Shown here: positions 1 through 7,282 of the stretch, piece by piece
Numbering within the stretch: the stretch's first letter is position 1
Layout of the letters: the number at the start of each line of letters is the position of its first letter
From: a virus
Length of the DNA stretch: 33,646 nucleotides
Reading direction: 5' to 3' (one strand)
IMG/VR virus record: IMGVR_UViG_3300030393_000017
Span: 1 to 33,646 of that record
Notes under the pieces: generated by a model
Database searches by the model: none
The model's input: only the letters and a program-made list of their open reading frames with translations
What the model was told of the DNA's origin: nothing
Position numbers and translations under genes: made by a program

Positions 1-474
1 TTATTTTTTAGAATCTCCTGACAACAAACTTATTAGCCCTAAAACTGCTGCACCACCTATTATCCAGGCAGCTGCATTTGAACCTTTATCCTTTTTACTC
101 TCCATCTTATTGATTTCGTCCTCTAATTTATTAATTGCTAATTCAGGATTGTTTCTCGAAAATGAAATGATAGGGTGTCTGAAGTTGGAATCTATTGGGA
201 CTATATCCTCTACAATTAATAATGTTTGAATTTTGGAGTTAAGAGCAGTTTCCCACTCATTCATAACTCTTTGTCTCTCCATAGATTTACCAGTAACTAA
301 ACCAATAACTAATTGTGAATTATTAATACTATTAATAGTTAAAGGACTTAGCTTTTCATTAAAATCGCTACTTTGAGATATACTACATCCTTTATTTTGA
401 AGTTCATTTGCTAATAATGACAGAATATATTCATCTTGATCATTTAATGAATATGAAAGAAATACATTGATCAT
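1..474 (-). CDS. TIR-like domain protein with C-terminal membrane anchor
   Basis: The 157-residue product begins with a TIR-type first strand (NVFLSYS, residues 3-9). A second core strand follows (QLVIGLV, 54-60). The segment V70-M-N-E73-W-E-T-A77-L lines up with the WVxxExxxAL helix that holds the catalytic glutamate in TIR and TIR_2 domains, so E73 is the candidate catalytic residue. A third strand is TLLIVED (84-90). After a charged linker, residues about 135-152 form one hydrophobic helix, so the protein is probably tail-anchored in the inner membrane. Bacterial TIR domains often degrade NAD+ or make cyclic ADP-ribose signals in phage defence; activity here is inferred. Its start overlaps the end of the upstream nuclease-like gene by 4 bp, so the two are co-translated. 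A related Rossmann-like fold without NADase activity is possible. Confidence 0.62.
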   Translation of the reverse strand: MINVFLSYSLNDQDEYILSLLANELQNKGCSISQSSDFNEKLSPLTINSINNSQLVIGLVTGKSMERQRVMNEWETALNSKIQTLLIVEDIVPIDSNFRHPIISFSRNNPELAINKLEDEINKMESKKDKGSNAAAWIIGGAAVLGLISLLSGDSKK

Positions 475-980
475 TGTGTTGGTAATTTAGAAGTTAAAAA
501 CTCATTATAATCAGGAAAGAACACTTCAAAAAGACTTCTTCTAATCTTTAGCTTCTGAAGAAATTGTCTTCCATCCCAATATTCATAATGATAATTATAT
601 CTACATTCGTCATTTAAACGAGTAAAAAGCTTTGTTACAGTTTCTGTAGGATTGCTTTTACAAATCAGTAAGTAACCTGATGCTTTGTAAGAATGTATTA
701 ATGTTGGGATATTAATAGTATTTATAGCCGATGCTGGAATATTTTTATCCCAAAATTTACATTGTACTATCCATCTTCTCTTAAATATTTTTATATCATC
801 ACTTATTGAAAAATCTATTAAAATATCTACACCTCCATCAGAACCAATACCATTCTGAATTAAGTCAACATTTGATATATTGTTATTTTTATCTTCTTTA
901 ATATCTCTAAAATATGCAGCAACGAGCTCTTCAAAATGAGTGCCATCACTTATTTCTTCATAAGACAATGTATTACGCAT
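471..980 (-). CDS. Mrr-like restriction endonuclease-fold protein
   Basis: The 169-residue product has the pattern of a PD-(D/E)xK nuclease of the Mrr_cat group: an N-terminal helix with FEELVA (residues 16-21), then GSDGGVDILI carrying the metal-binding Asp, then after a strand and turn VQCKFW, the QxK motif. The C-terminal part (YWDGRQFLQKL through LFEVFFPDY) resembles the tail that often follows such domains in defence proteins. It is the first gene of a two-gene minus-strand unit and overlaps the TIR-like gene by 4 bp. It could be a DNA-cleaving effector or a nucleic-acid sensor for the TIR partner. No methyltransferase or specificity subunit is next to it in the window, so it is not a classical restriction-modification system. 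Fold fairly sure; function inferred. Confidence 0.66.
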   Translation of the reverse strand: MRNTLSYEEISDGTHFEELVAAYFRDIKEDKNNNISNVDLIQNGIGSDGGVDILIDFSISDDIKIFKRRWIVQCKFWDKNIPASAINTINIPTLIHSYKASGYLLICKSNPTETVTKLFTRLNDECRYNYHYEYWDGRQFLQKLKIRRSLFEVFFPDYNEFLTSKLPTQ

Positions 981-1154
981 ACAGTGTGTTTTTAATGTTT
1001 CTCATCTATTTCTTGTTCAATTATACAATATTTTTCCTTTACATCATCATTTTTATTCTGATACAATATTTTTTTAAAAAACATAAATCTTACGATATAT
1101 ATGTTTTTATCACATATTATATTACTTAAAAACATATTTTGCTATTTTTGTTGT

Positions 1155-1724
1155 ATGAGAGAAAACAAGTTAACAATAAAGCAAGAAGCGTTTGCGCAAG
1201 CCTATATAAAACTTGGTGATAAATCAGCTGCTTATAGAGAGGCTTACTCTACTAAAAACATGAAGCCAAACACTATTCATGTAAAAGCAAATGAGCTTGC
1301 TAGCAACGGTAATGTAGCGGTAAGGATAAAACAGTTACAAGAAGAACTGAAAGACCGTAATCAAGCTACTATTGATGAAATTGTTGGTTCTTTATCAGAT
1401 ATGCTCAGGTTTGATATTGCAGACTTGTATGATGACACAGGAAAATTAAAAAACATAAAAGACATTCCTAAGAAAGCGAGACTTATGATCTCAGAACTTA
1501 GCATAGAAGAAATAAAGGACCTGTCGGACAAAAAGTCAACAGTAATTGGTCAAACAAAGAAAATAAAGCTCTTTGACAAACTAAACGTTGTTGAAAAGCT
1601 TATGAAGCACTTTGGAGGATATGAAAAAGACAATAAACAGAAAACTATTGATCTCGGAGAGGGTTGGAATCCTGAAAAAGAAAAACGTCTAGAAGCATTA
1701 AGAAGTAAATTAAGCAATGGCTAG
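1155..1724 (+). CDS. terS: Phage terminase small subunit
   Basis: This 189-residue protein starts LTIKQEAFAQAYIKLGDKSA, the signature opening of Terminase_2-type small subunits: an N-terminal helix-turn-helix that recognises the packaging site on phage DNA. The later part is helical and charged, as expected for the oligomerisation and large-subunit contact region. The frame is open from 1101, but the 18 residues before Met-1155 are hydrophobic and unlike the family, so 1155 is chosen. It is followed by a small ORF, the large terminase and the portal, the standard packaging order. A TATTTTTG box lies at 1143-1150 but is too close to this start to be a convincing promoter. Confidence 0.85.
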   Translation: MRENKLTIKQEAFAQAYIKLGDKSAAYREAYSTKNMKPNTIHVKANELASNGNVAVRIKQLQEELKDRNQATIDEIVGSLSDMLRFDIADLYDDTGKLKNIKDIPKKARLMISELSIEEIKDLSDKKSTVIGQTKKIKLFDKLNVVEKLMKHFGGYEKDNKQKTIDLGEGWNPEKEKRLEALRSKLSNG

Positions 1725-1789
1725 TATTTTTTTAAAAACACAGTAGCATATTTTACAACTTATTTGCAATATATAAAACCCTCTAAAAA

Positions 1790-1966
1790 ATGATAACAAT
1801 TAACAACGGTGCAATATTTATAAATGGTACACAGACAACAGACCCAGAACTTATAGGGTGTGCAGTTTTAGACTTTGCTGAAACTACAGAAGATGATAGC
1901 TATGCTATTCATTTAAAAGACGAGGATGTGTTCATCGAAAATAAAGAAGAGAATAACAATAAATAA
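1790..1966 (+). CDS. Small phage protein of unknown function
   Basis: An open frame of 58 codons fills the gap between the terminase genes. It starts at an ATG preceded by an A-rich stretch and ends with a hydrophilic EENNNK tail. The protein is acidic and has no membrane segment. Its 3' end overlaps the start of the large terminase by about 40 bp, typical of tightly packed phage genes and suggesting translational coupling. I do not recognise the family. It could be a packaging accessory, or a chance frame, although the gap would otherwise be unusually long for this operon. Confidence 0.45.
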   Translation: MITINNGAIFINGTQTTDPELIGCAVLDFAETTEDDSYAIHLKDEDVFIENKEENNNK

Positions 1967-3428
1967 AATTAATTTGTTAACGGATACTGAAATATTAGAA
2001 CTAGAAACTCTTTTGAAGGAAAGAGATATTAATAAAGTGCGTAATAACCTCAATATTATTAATGAAAATACTAATCCAAACTATAAGCTACTTCATCATT
2101 CAATCAAAAAACAGAAGTATAATAACGACAATGAACTTGTTGATGGAAAAAGAGGTGCTGCATTAGAAGGTTCTTCTAGGTCCGGAAAAACATGGAGTAG
2201 TATTGATATTATTATTTGGATTTGCCTTTATGTAGAGAAGTCATGTACAATAAATATTTATAGGGAAACATATAATGAATTTAAAACCACCCTATATGAT
2301 GATTTCAAGCGCCGTCTTGATGATTTCGCCTTGCCCAACCCCTTTCATAAGGCAAAAGAGATAAAGAGCTTTAAAATAAATAATAGTACTATTTACTTTC
2401 TAGGTGACGGTAAACATGGTGGAGGTTGCGACTATGCTTTCTTTAACGAGATGATGTTTATTGAAAACTCAATATTTGATCAATCAGAAATGCGTTGCAG
2501 AAAATTCTGGTGGGCAGACTATAACCCTTCAGTTACTGAACATTGGTTTTTTAATAAAGTACTAACGAGACCCGATGTTGCCTTCTTACGTACTACGTAT
2601 AAAGACAATCGATTTATATCTCCTCAAGAAAAGAACAAGGTCCTTTCATACGAACCATGGAAACCAGGTTCATACATTGTTAAAGACAATATTATAAAGT
2701 GTTACAATAAGCAAACTGGAAAAGTTGAACCTATAACAAAGACAAACCAACCTCCACTCCACCCTACCAATATAACAAACCAAACTTCAGACGAGTTTAT
2801 GTGGAAAGTTTACGGGCTCGGCCTTAGAGGGGCTATGGAAGGTGTGATATTCCCATACGTTGAATGGATTGATAAGTTCCCGAAAGAAAAAGCCCCTATT
2901 TATGCTAATGACTTTGGCTTTACAACGGACCCTAATGCATTTGTCAAATATGCAGAGGATGAATATAATATTTGGATAGAGTTATTATGTTATGAGCCAA
3001 TTGAAACCCCTGAAGACTTAAGTTAACTATTCATTAGCTTAGGAGTAGATAAAGAAAGAGATATTATCCCTTGCGACTCTTCTGATAAATATACTGGTGA
3101 GAATAAAGGTACTATTGAAATGGTTAAAGGCCTTAGAAAGTTAGGCTTTAAAAATGCTACTAAAATAAAAAAGACAAGGTCTGTAATGTTTTGGCTTAAT
3201 TCTATGAAGAAGAAAAAGATTCATATCATAAAGAATCACTTACACGAGGAAGCTACAAAAGAACAACAAAATTACAAGATGAAAGAAATAGCTGGAATAG
3301 CTATTAATCAACCCATAGACAAATGGAATCACATGTGGGATGCTGCACGCTATGGGCACATAATGCATAATCAAGAACCAGGTATATACGAAACAAAAGA
3401 AGAAGTTATAAAGAGAATAAACTACTAA
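1926..3428 (+). pseudogene. terL: Phage terminase large subunit, interrupted by an in-frame stop
   Basis: One reading frame runs through this span with a single TAA at 3024-3026. The first part has the packaging ATPase: a Walker A-like SSRSGKT (about residues 83-89) and a Walker B region YAFFNEM with the catalytic Glu. The RNase H-like nuclease follows, with an Asp in NDFGF (about residue 328). Just after the stop come CDSSDKY and finally DAARYG, the other expected acidic residues. Residues either side of the stop (TPEDLS and LFISLGVDKE) join smoothly, so this looks like a point mutation of a sense codon rather than two genes. Re-initiation at the ATG at 3120 would omit the CDSSD motif. The first fragment keeps the ATPase but should lack working nuclease, so packaging would fail unless the stop is read through. 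Confidence 0.85.
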
Positions 3429-3435
3429 ACCAACT

Positions 3436-4866
3436 ATGGAAGCTATATTAAAACTACTCACAGCAGACCCTGAGAAAGCAATCGATAAAATCAGAAAGAC
3501 AGGTTCTGAAAAAGCTGAAAAAATAACTAACTATAGAAAAGAGTACGTTAATCATGACAGGTCTTTAAGGAAGGAGCAAATTGATAAAACGCAGAAAGAC
3601 AAAAAGGTTGGTGAAGGTGAAAGATCACGAACAGTAACAGCCGTTCGTATCCCTGTAAATTTTGCTAAAAAAATAGTACAAACATCAAGTTCCTTCGAAG
3701 TAGGAAAACCTATTACATTAATACCTTCTGAAGAAAACAACCTTTCCGTATTAATAAAAAAAATATGGAAGATTAATCGAGTTGATAACTTGATTCAAAA
3801 AGCTGTAAGATTAAAGAAGTCCGAAACTCAAGGAGCTTTTCAGTTTTATATTCAGCCTATTAAGCCGAGCTCAATACTTAATAAAGTTTTAACTCAAGTA
3901 GGTCTGAAAAAACAAAATACAGAAATAAAAGTAAAAGTTCTGGATAATACCAAAGGAACTATGACACCTTATTTTGACGATTTTGACGATATGATTCTAT
4001 TCATGTGGGAATATACAACGGTAAATAGTAATGATAAGACTATTAAGAATGTGAGAGTTTGGGATAAAACAAACTGTTATAGTTATAGTGATGAATCAGG
4101 TAAACTAGATCTTCAAGAAACCAAATCGCATGGATTTGACCGCATACCAATCGTTTATACTTCTCAAGATGAGCCAGAATGGTTTGATGTGCGCGAACTT
4201 ATTGATCGTTACGAAACTACTTTATCAAAACTAGGCGGATCAAATGATTATTCGGCTTACCCTATTTTACAGATCTTCGGAAAGATTAAGGATTTTCCCG
4301 ATAAAGACGAAAATGGAAAAGTTTTAAACTTTCCTATAGATGTCGATCCAGAGTCAGGAAAACCTATACACGGCGAGGCTAAATTTGTAAATGCAGATAA
4401 TGCAGTAGATAGCTGCAAGTTAGAAATAGAAACAATTGAGTCTCTTATATACTCAATATCATCTACCCCGAACCTTTCATTTGATAATGTAAAAGGTATC
4501 AGCAGCGTGTCTGGAATAGCTTTAAAACTTATGTTTTTAGATGCTATAACAAAAGCTTCTATGAATGAAGGAGAAAACAGAACTATGATCGAGAGAATAG
4601 TTAATATAATAATTGGTGGAGTGATAACCTCAACTAACACCTCTATGAGATCTCTTTCTGAAAGCTTATTTTACGAAATTGAGTTTAACTCTATTCTACC
4701 TGACGATTTAAAAGAAGCTGCTAGCATTATGACCCAACTTAAATCATCTGGCCTTGTGAGTACTCAAACAGCAGTAAAGCAATTAGATATAAACCCAGAT
4801 ACCGAGGAAGAGCTTGAGCTTATTAAAAAAGAAAACTTAAATATAGGTATAAAACAAAAAGATTAA
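3436..4866 (+). CDS. Phage portal protein (SPP1 gp6-like)
   Basis: The 476-residue product has the organisation of SPP1-type portals: a short helical N-terminus, RIPVNFAKKIVQTSSSFEVGKPI near residues 72-94 (the start of the wing/stem region in this family), an alternating beta-rich middle (residues about 130-260), and a long helical C-terminus with TPNLSFDNVKGISSVSGIALKLMFL. Portals form the dodecameric ring at the unique capsid vertex through which DNA enters and the tail attaches. Length is typical. It follows the terminase by 7 bp and appears intact. The next structural gene is displaced by a two-gene insert. Confidence 0.86.
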   Translation: MEAILKLLTADPEKAIDKIRKTGSEKAEKITNYRKEYVNHDRSLRKEQIDKTQKDKKVGEGERSRTVTAVRIPVNFAKKIVQTSSSFEVGKPITLIPSEENNLSVLIKKIWKINRVDNLIQKAVRLKKSETQGAFQFYIQPIKPSSILNKVLTQVGLKKQNTEIKVKVLDNTKGTMTPYFDDFDDMILFMWEYTTVNSNDKTIKNVRVWDKTNCYSYSDESGKLDLQETKSHGFDRIPIVYTSQDEPEWFDVRELIDRYETTLSKLGGSNDYSAYPILQIFGKIKDFPDKDENGKVLNFPIDVDPESGKPIHGEAKFVNADNAVDSCKLEIETIESLIYSISSTPNLSFDNVKGISSVSGIALKLMFLDAITKASMNEGENRTMIERIVNIIIGGVITSTNTSMRSLSESLFYEIEFNSILPDDLKEAASIMTQLKSSGLVSTQTAVKQLDINPDTEEELELIKKENLNIGIKQKD

Positions 4867-4880
4867 TACTGTAAAAATTT

Positions 4881-4906
4881 ATCTACATTTGTTAACAAAT
4901 GTAGAT
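4881..4906. promoter_or_regulatory. Perfect 26-bp palindrome overlapping a -7-like element
   Basis: Positions 4881-4893 read ATCTACATTTGTT, and 4894-4906 are their exact reverse complement. The left arm contains TACATTTG (4884-4891), which fits the Bacteroidota -7 consensus TAnnTTTG; by symmetry the same box faces left as well. No TTTG lies 19 bp upstream. The palindrome sits between the intact portal gene and the inserted two-gene unit. I infer an operator laid over the promoter of that unit, which a dimeric repressor could occlude. A hairpin acting on mRNA is an alternative, but no T-run follows it. Confidence 0.5.
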
Positions 4907-5242
4907 AATAAATTGGAAGAAATTTTAGATTTTATTGGCAGCATATATTTTCAGACATGGTTAGGAGCTATCAGCGCCCACTTCTTGTCTCTTTATTCAA
5001 AAGATTTTAAAGGAACAATACCATTCTTGAAAAAAATAATTCCGTATAAGTCGGATACCTTTTACTATCGGGTTGATCTAATTATTTTACCGTTGATTGG
5101 CACATTAATTGCCTGTATGGTAATAGAGCCAGTTAATCTAAAGACATCATTTTTTGCTGGGATTAGTTGGAGTGGAACTTTAATAGCATTATTAACAAAT
5201 AATAATAATAATAATTCAAACGATAAAGATGGAGATAATTGA
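4889..5242 (+). CDS. Small integral membrane protein, moron candidate
   Basis: The frame encodes about 117 residues with no ATG before residue 75 or so. TTG at 4889 lies inside the palindrome; TTG at 4913 is an alternative that would leave a short leader behind the -7-like box. The sequence has a weakly hydrophobic stretch near residues 22-38 and two clear membrane segments (about 63-80, VDLIILPLIGTLIACMVIEP, and 85-103). It ends in an Asn-rich tail encoded by an AAT repeat (about 5199-5214). The stop overlaps the start of the next gene by 14 bp. It interrupts the conserved order portal, scaffold, capsid, so it is probably cargo. Family not recognised; holin-like or exclusion roles are possible. 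Confidence 0.55.
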   Translation: MLTNVDNKLEEILDFIGSIYFQTWLGAISAHFLSLYSKDFKGTIPFLKKIIPYKSDTFYYRVDLIILPLIGTLIACMVIEPVNLKTSFFAGISWSGTLIALLTNNNNNNSNDKDGDN

Positions 5243-6050
5243 TTTAGTTTACATAATACCTCTTTTACTTTCTTTGTTGTTATTTAGTACATACTTATTT
5301 AAAACAAAAGAACAAACAAATCCAAGAGCAATTAAGAATAAATGGGTTAGATATTTTCCTATTTATACTGTCTTGTTTATGTCTGTAGGCGTAATGATTA
5401 TTTCAAAATATTATGAAGATAAAATAAATAGACTTGAAACTGAAGAATTAATGTTACAGTCTGAAATAAATAAAAGCAAAATATATAATAGTATTATCTC
5501 AGATAAATTAAAAAGACTAGAAGTTTTAGATAGTCTTATAAATAAGAATAAAGATTATAAGAATTTAATTGAAGAAATAAAAAAACAGGAAGTTATAGTT
5601 GGTGATAAAACAGATATCCTTAAAAATATAGAACAAGCAATAGAAGATACTGAAAATAATATCGATTATATTAACTCCTACAATGAAATAATTGATACTC
5701 CAAAAGAAATATCCAAAGGATATACATATAGTGGAGAAACTAATAAAATAATATTTGTATGCCCGGTAGAAAAAAACTCTGAGTATTTAAATTTTGGTTT
5801 AAAGTTTAAAGATGAAAAAATCATTAATGATATAGCATGTATTTATGTTACAATAAACGAACGTGTTGATAATAATAATTATACACATTTATATTCCCAA
5901 GCTTTTGCTCCTAAAACTGGAATTAACAATTTTAAGATTAAAAACTATCTATTTAAAGAGAATACAATAATGAGGGTTGGATACTTTTTAAAGTCTGACT
6001 TTAAAAAAGATGAAGAATATCCATACTTTCACAGTGTAAGCTGTAAATAA
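5229..6050 (+). CDS. Membrane protein with two TM helices, coiled coil and C-terminal domain
   Basis: The 273-residue product has two membrane helices (about residues 6-24 and 44-60). A long heptad-like charged stretch follows (about 62-150, rich in Lys, Glu, Ile, Leu), consistent with a coiled coil. The C-terminal soluble domain (about 155-273) is beta-rich. It overlaps the upstream small membrane gene by 14 bp and is closed by a strong terminator, so the pair forms its own transcription unit. It is very AT-rich. The architecture suits a membrane-anchored sensor or assembly protein, such as a superinfection-exclusion or defence component, but I recognise no family and the role is inference from position. 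Confidence 0.6.
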   Translation: MEIIDLVYIIPLLLSLLLFSTYLFKTKEQTNPRAIKNKWVRYFPIYTVLFMSVGVMIISKYYEDKINRLETEELMLQSEINKSKIYNSIISDKLKRLEVLDSLINKNKDYKNLIEEIKKQEVIVGDKTDILKNIEQAIEDTENNIDYINSYNEIIDTPKEISKGYTYSGETNKIIFVCPVEKNSEYLNFGLKFKDEKIINDIACIYVTINERVDNNNYTHLYSQAFAPKTGINNFKIKNYLFKENTIMRVGYFLKSDFKKDEEYPYFHSVSCK

Positions 6051-6078
6051 TTTATTTATAACTAAACTTAACTAAATA

Positions 6079-6109
6079 AAAAAAACACTCAAGGCTTGAG
6101 TGTTTTTTT
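6079..6109 (+). terminator. Rho-independent terminator after the two-gene membrane unit
   Basis: The arms CACTCAA (6086-6092) and TTGAGTG (6096-6102) enclose the loop GGC. An A-run upstream pairs with a run of seven T downstream, extending the stem to about 14 bp. It can work in both directions and closes the 4889-6050 unit just before the promoter of the head operon. Confidence 0.85.
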
Positions 6110-6124
6110 ATCTACACGTCACTT

Positions 6125-6165
6125 ATTTAGAATAATTCTAAATAAAGTTATTTTTATTATATTTG
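6125..6165 (+). promoter_or_regulatory. Head-operon promoter with inverted-repeat operator
   Basis: A 19-bp motif ATTTAGAATAATTCTAAAT (6125-6143) consists of two perfect 9-bp arms around one base. It is followed 14 bp later by TATATTTG (6158-6165), matching the Bacteroidota -7 element. There is no TTTG at the -33 position; the right arm of the inverted repeat lies there instead. The downstream gene starts at 6197. Almost the same 19-mer precedes the -7 box of the tail-fibre block at 24140-24182. I infer a phage activator binding site replacing the -33 box. Confidence 0.6.
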
Positions 6166-6196
6166 TTACTCAAACAATTAACTAACAATAATAGAA

Positions 6197-6853
6197 ATGG
6201 CAGTAGAAAAAACTAGAGTGATTGATAGACTTAAGGCTTTGTTCCCTAAGGCTAACTTATCACAAGTAAGGTTAGACGCATTAGCGGATAAACTTTCTAA
6301 AAAACCAGCGGATGATGCAGATGATGCAGCTATTGATTTAGTAATTAATGATTTTAATGAAATCATGGATATTACTGATATCGCGAAAGGTGACGATAGA
6401 ATTCGGAATCTAGAAAAGAATAGCAACCCAAAACCAACCCCTCCAGCTACACCGCCTGCTACTCCCCCAGCAAACAAACCAGACACTTCAGAAGATGTGC
6501 CAGCATGGGCTAAGAAAATGATTGAGCAAAATGATACGCTTAAATCAGATTTAGAAGCTTTAAAAACTGGTAAAATAATCGATGCTAAGAAAGCAACAGC
6601 TTCTGAAATGTTTAACAAATCTGAAGCTTTAAAAAGCATGCCTGAAAAAGCAAAAGAAAACTGGAAAAACAGGATTGATGTTGAGTCTGAAACACCTGTT
6701 GAAGACCAGATTAAAGGTTTGGAGGATGAGTATACTGAACTAGTTCAAAATTCTGCTGATCAAAACGATTATGCAGGTCCTGTTGGAGGTGGTAACCCAA
6801 CTCCAAGTAAAGTAGACGAAGATGTAGTCGCAAATGTTGTTAGTAGTATTTAA
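6197..6853 (+). CDS. Scaffolding-like head assembly protein
   Basis: The 218-residue, acidic, mostly helical protein has an N-terminal helical segment (about 1-75), a Pro/Ala/Thr linker (TPPATPPATPPANKP, about 78-95), a second helical region with coiled-coil character (about 105-190), and a Gly/Pro-rich tail. It sits directly before the decoration and major capsid genes, where scaffolding proteins usually lie. Family sequence similarity is weak, so the assignment rests on position, charge and helix content. It is the first gene behind the promoter at 6125-6165 and appears intact. Confidence 0.6.
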   Translation: MAVEKTRVIDRLKALFPKANLSQVRLDALADKLSKKPADDADDAAIDLVINDFNEIMDITDIAKGDDRIRNLEKNSNPKPTPPATPPATPPANKPDTSEDVPAWAKKMIEQNDTLKSDLEALKTGKIIDAKKATASEMFNKSEALKSMPEKAKENWKNRIDVESETPVEDQIKGLEDEYTELVQNSADQNDYAGPVGGGNPTPSKVDEDVVANVVSSI

Positions 6854-6880
6854 ATAAGTCTAATTTAAAAAATCATTATT

Positions 6881-7279
6881 ATGTCGGGAGTTACCGCTGA
6901 TTTGAATAACAAAGGAACTACAATTGATACTGGAAATGACAGTATTGTAATTATAGCTAACCTAGAGAACATACCAGGAGGAAAAACACTAGATACGACA
7001 GGATTTAGTCCTGAAGTAATACCTGCTGGTCATCTCGTAATAGAAGAAACAGCCACAGGGAAACTAAAACCTATGCCAGTTTCAGGAGATAACTATGGAT
7101 CATTACCAGCTTCTCACACTTATAAAGGAGTTGTTGTATCAAGTGTATCAACTAAAAAGCCTTTTGTATCAATACTTGTTAGAGGCTCTGTTAACAAAAA
7201 CGCTTCTAAATATGGAATAACATCCATCCTGTCGGCTGTAAAAACAGCATTACCATTAATCCGTTTCACACAAGACTAA
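6881..7279 (+). CDS. Head decoration protein
   Basis: The 132-residue protein is Gly/Thr/Val-rich and predicted mostly beta: TADLNNKGTTIDTGN at the N-terminus, then VIPAGHLVIEETATGKLKPM and YKGVVVSSVSTKKPFVSILVRGSV. This pattern (an extended N-terminal arm, a GHLV..E segment and a VLVRGSVN strand) resembles capsid-stabilising proteins of the lambda gpD / SHP type found next to the capsid gene. It lies 4 bp before the major capsid gene, which supports the role. Exact family is not certain. Confidence 0.62.
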   Translation: MSGVTADLNNKGTTIDTGNDSIVIIANLENIPGGKTLDTTGFSPEVIPAGHLVIEETATGKLKPMPVSGDNYGSLPASHTYKGVVVSSVSTKKPFVSILVRGSVNKNASKYGITSILSAVKTALPLIRFTQD

Positions 7280-7282
7280 CCT

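Noticed and set aside
914-1129. Plus-strand frame with many Phe/Ile/Tyr residues
   Set aside because: Its first part is antisense to the nuclease-like gene and the rest is AT-rich intergenic sequence; no coherent domain.
1143-1150. TATTTTTG as promoter of the terminase operon
   Set aside because: It is only 4 bp from the chosen start, no TTTG at -33 spacing; such boxes are frequent by chance in this AT-rich DNA.
3024-3026. Stop-codon recoding to explain the terminase stop
   Set aside because: Several intact genes in the same prophage end at TAA, so TAA is read as a stop here.
5199-5214. AAT trinucleotide run as a phase-variation switch
   Set aside because: Changes in copy number keep the reading frame and affect only an Asn-rich tail, so on/off switching is not expected.
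6178-6639. Minus-strand frame opposite the scaffold gene
   Set aside because: Shadow of the plus-strand scaffold-like gene, which has operon context and promoter; the antisense product is low-complexity Ser/Ala/Gly.
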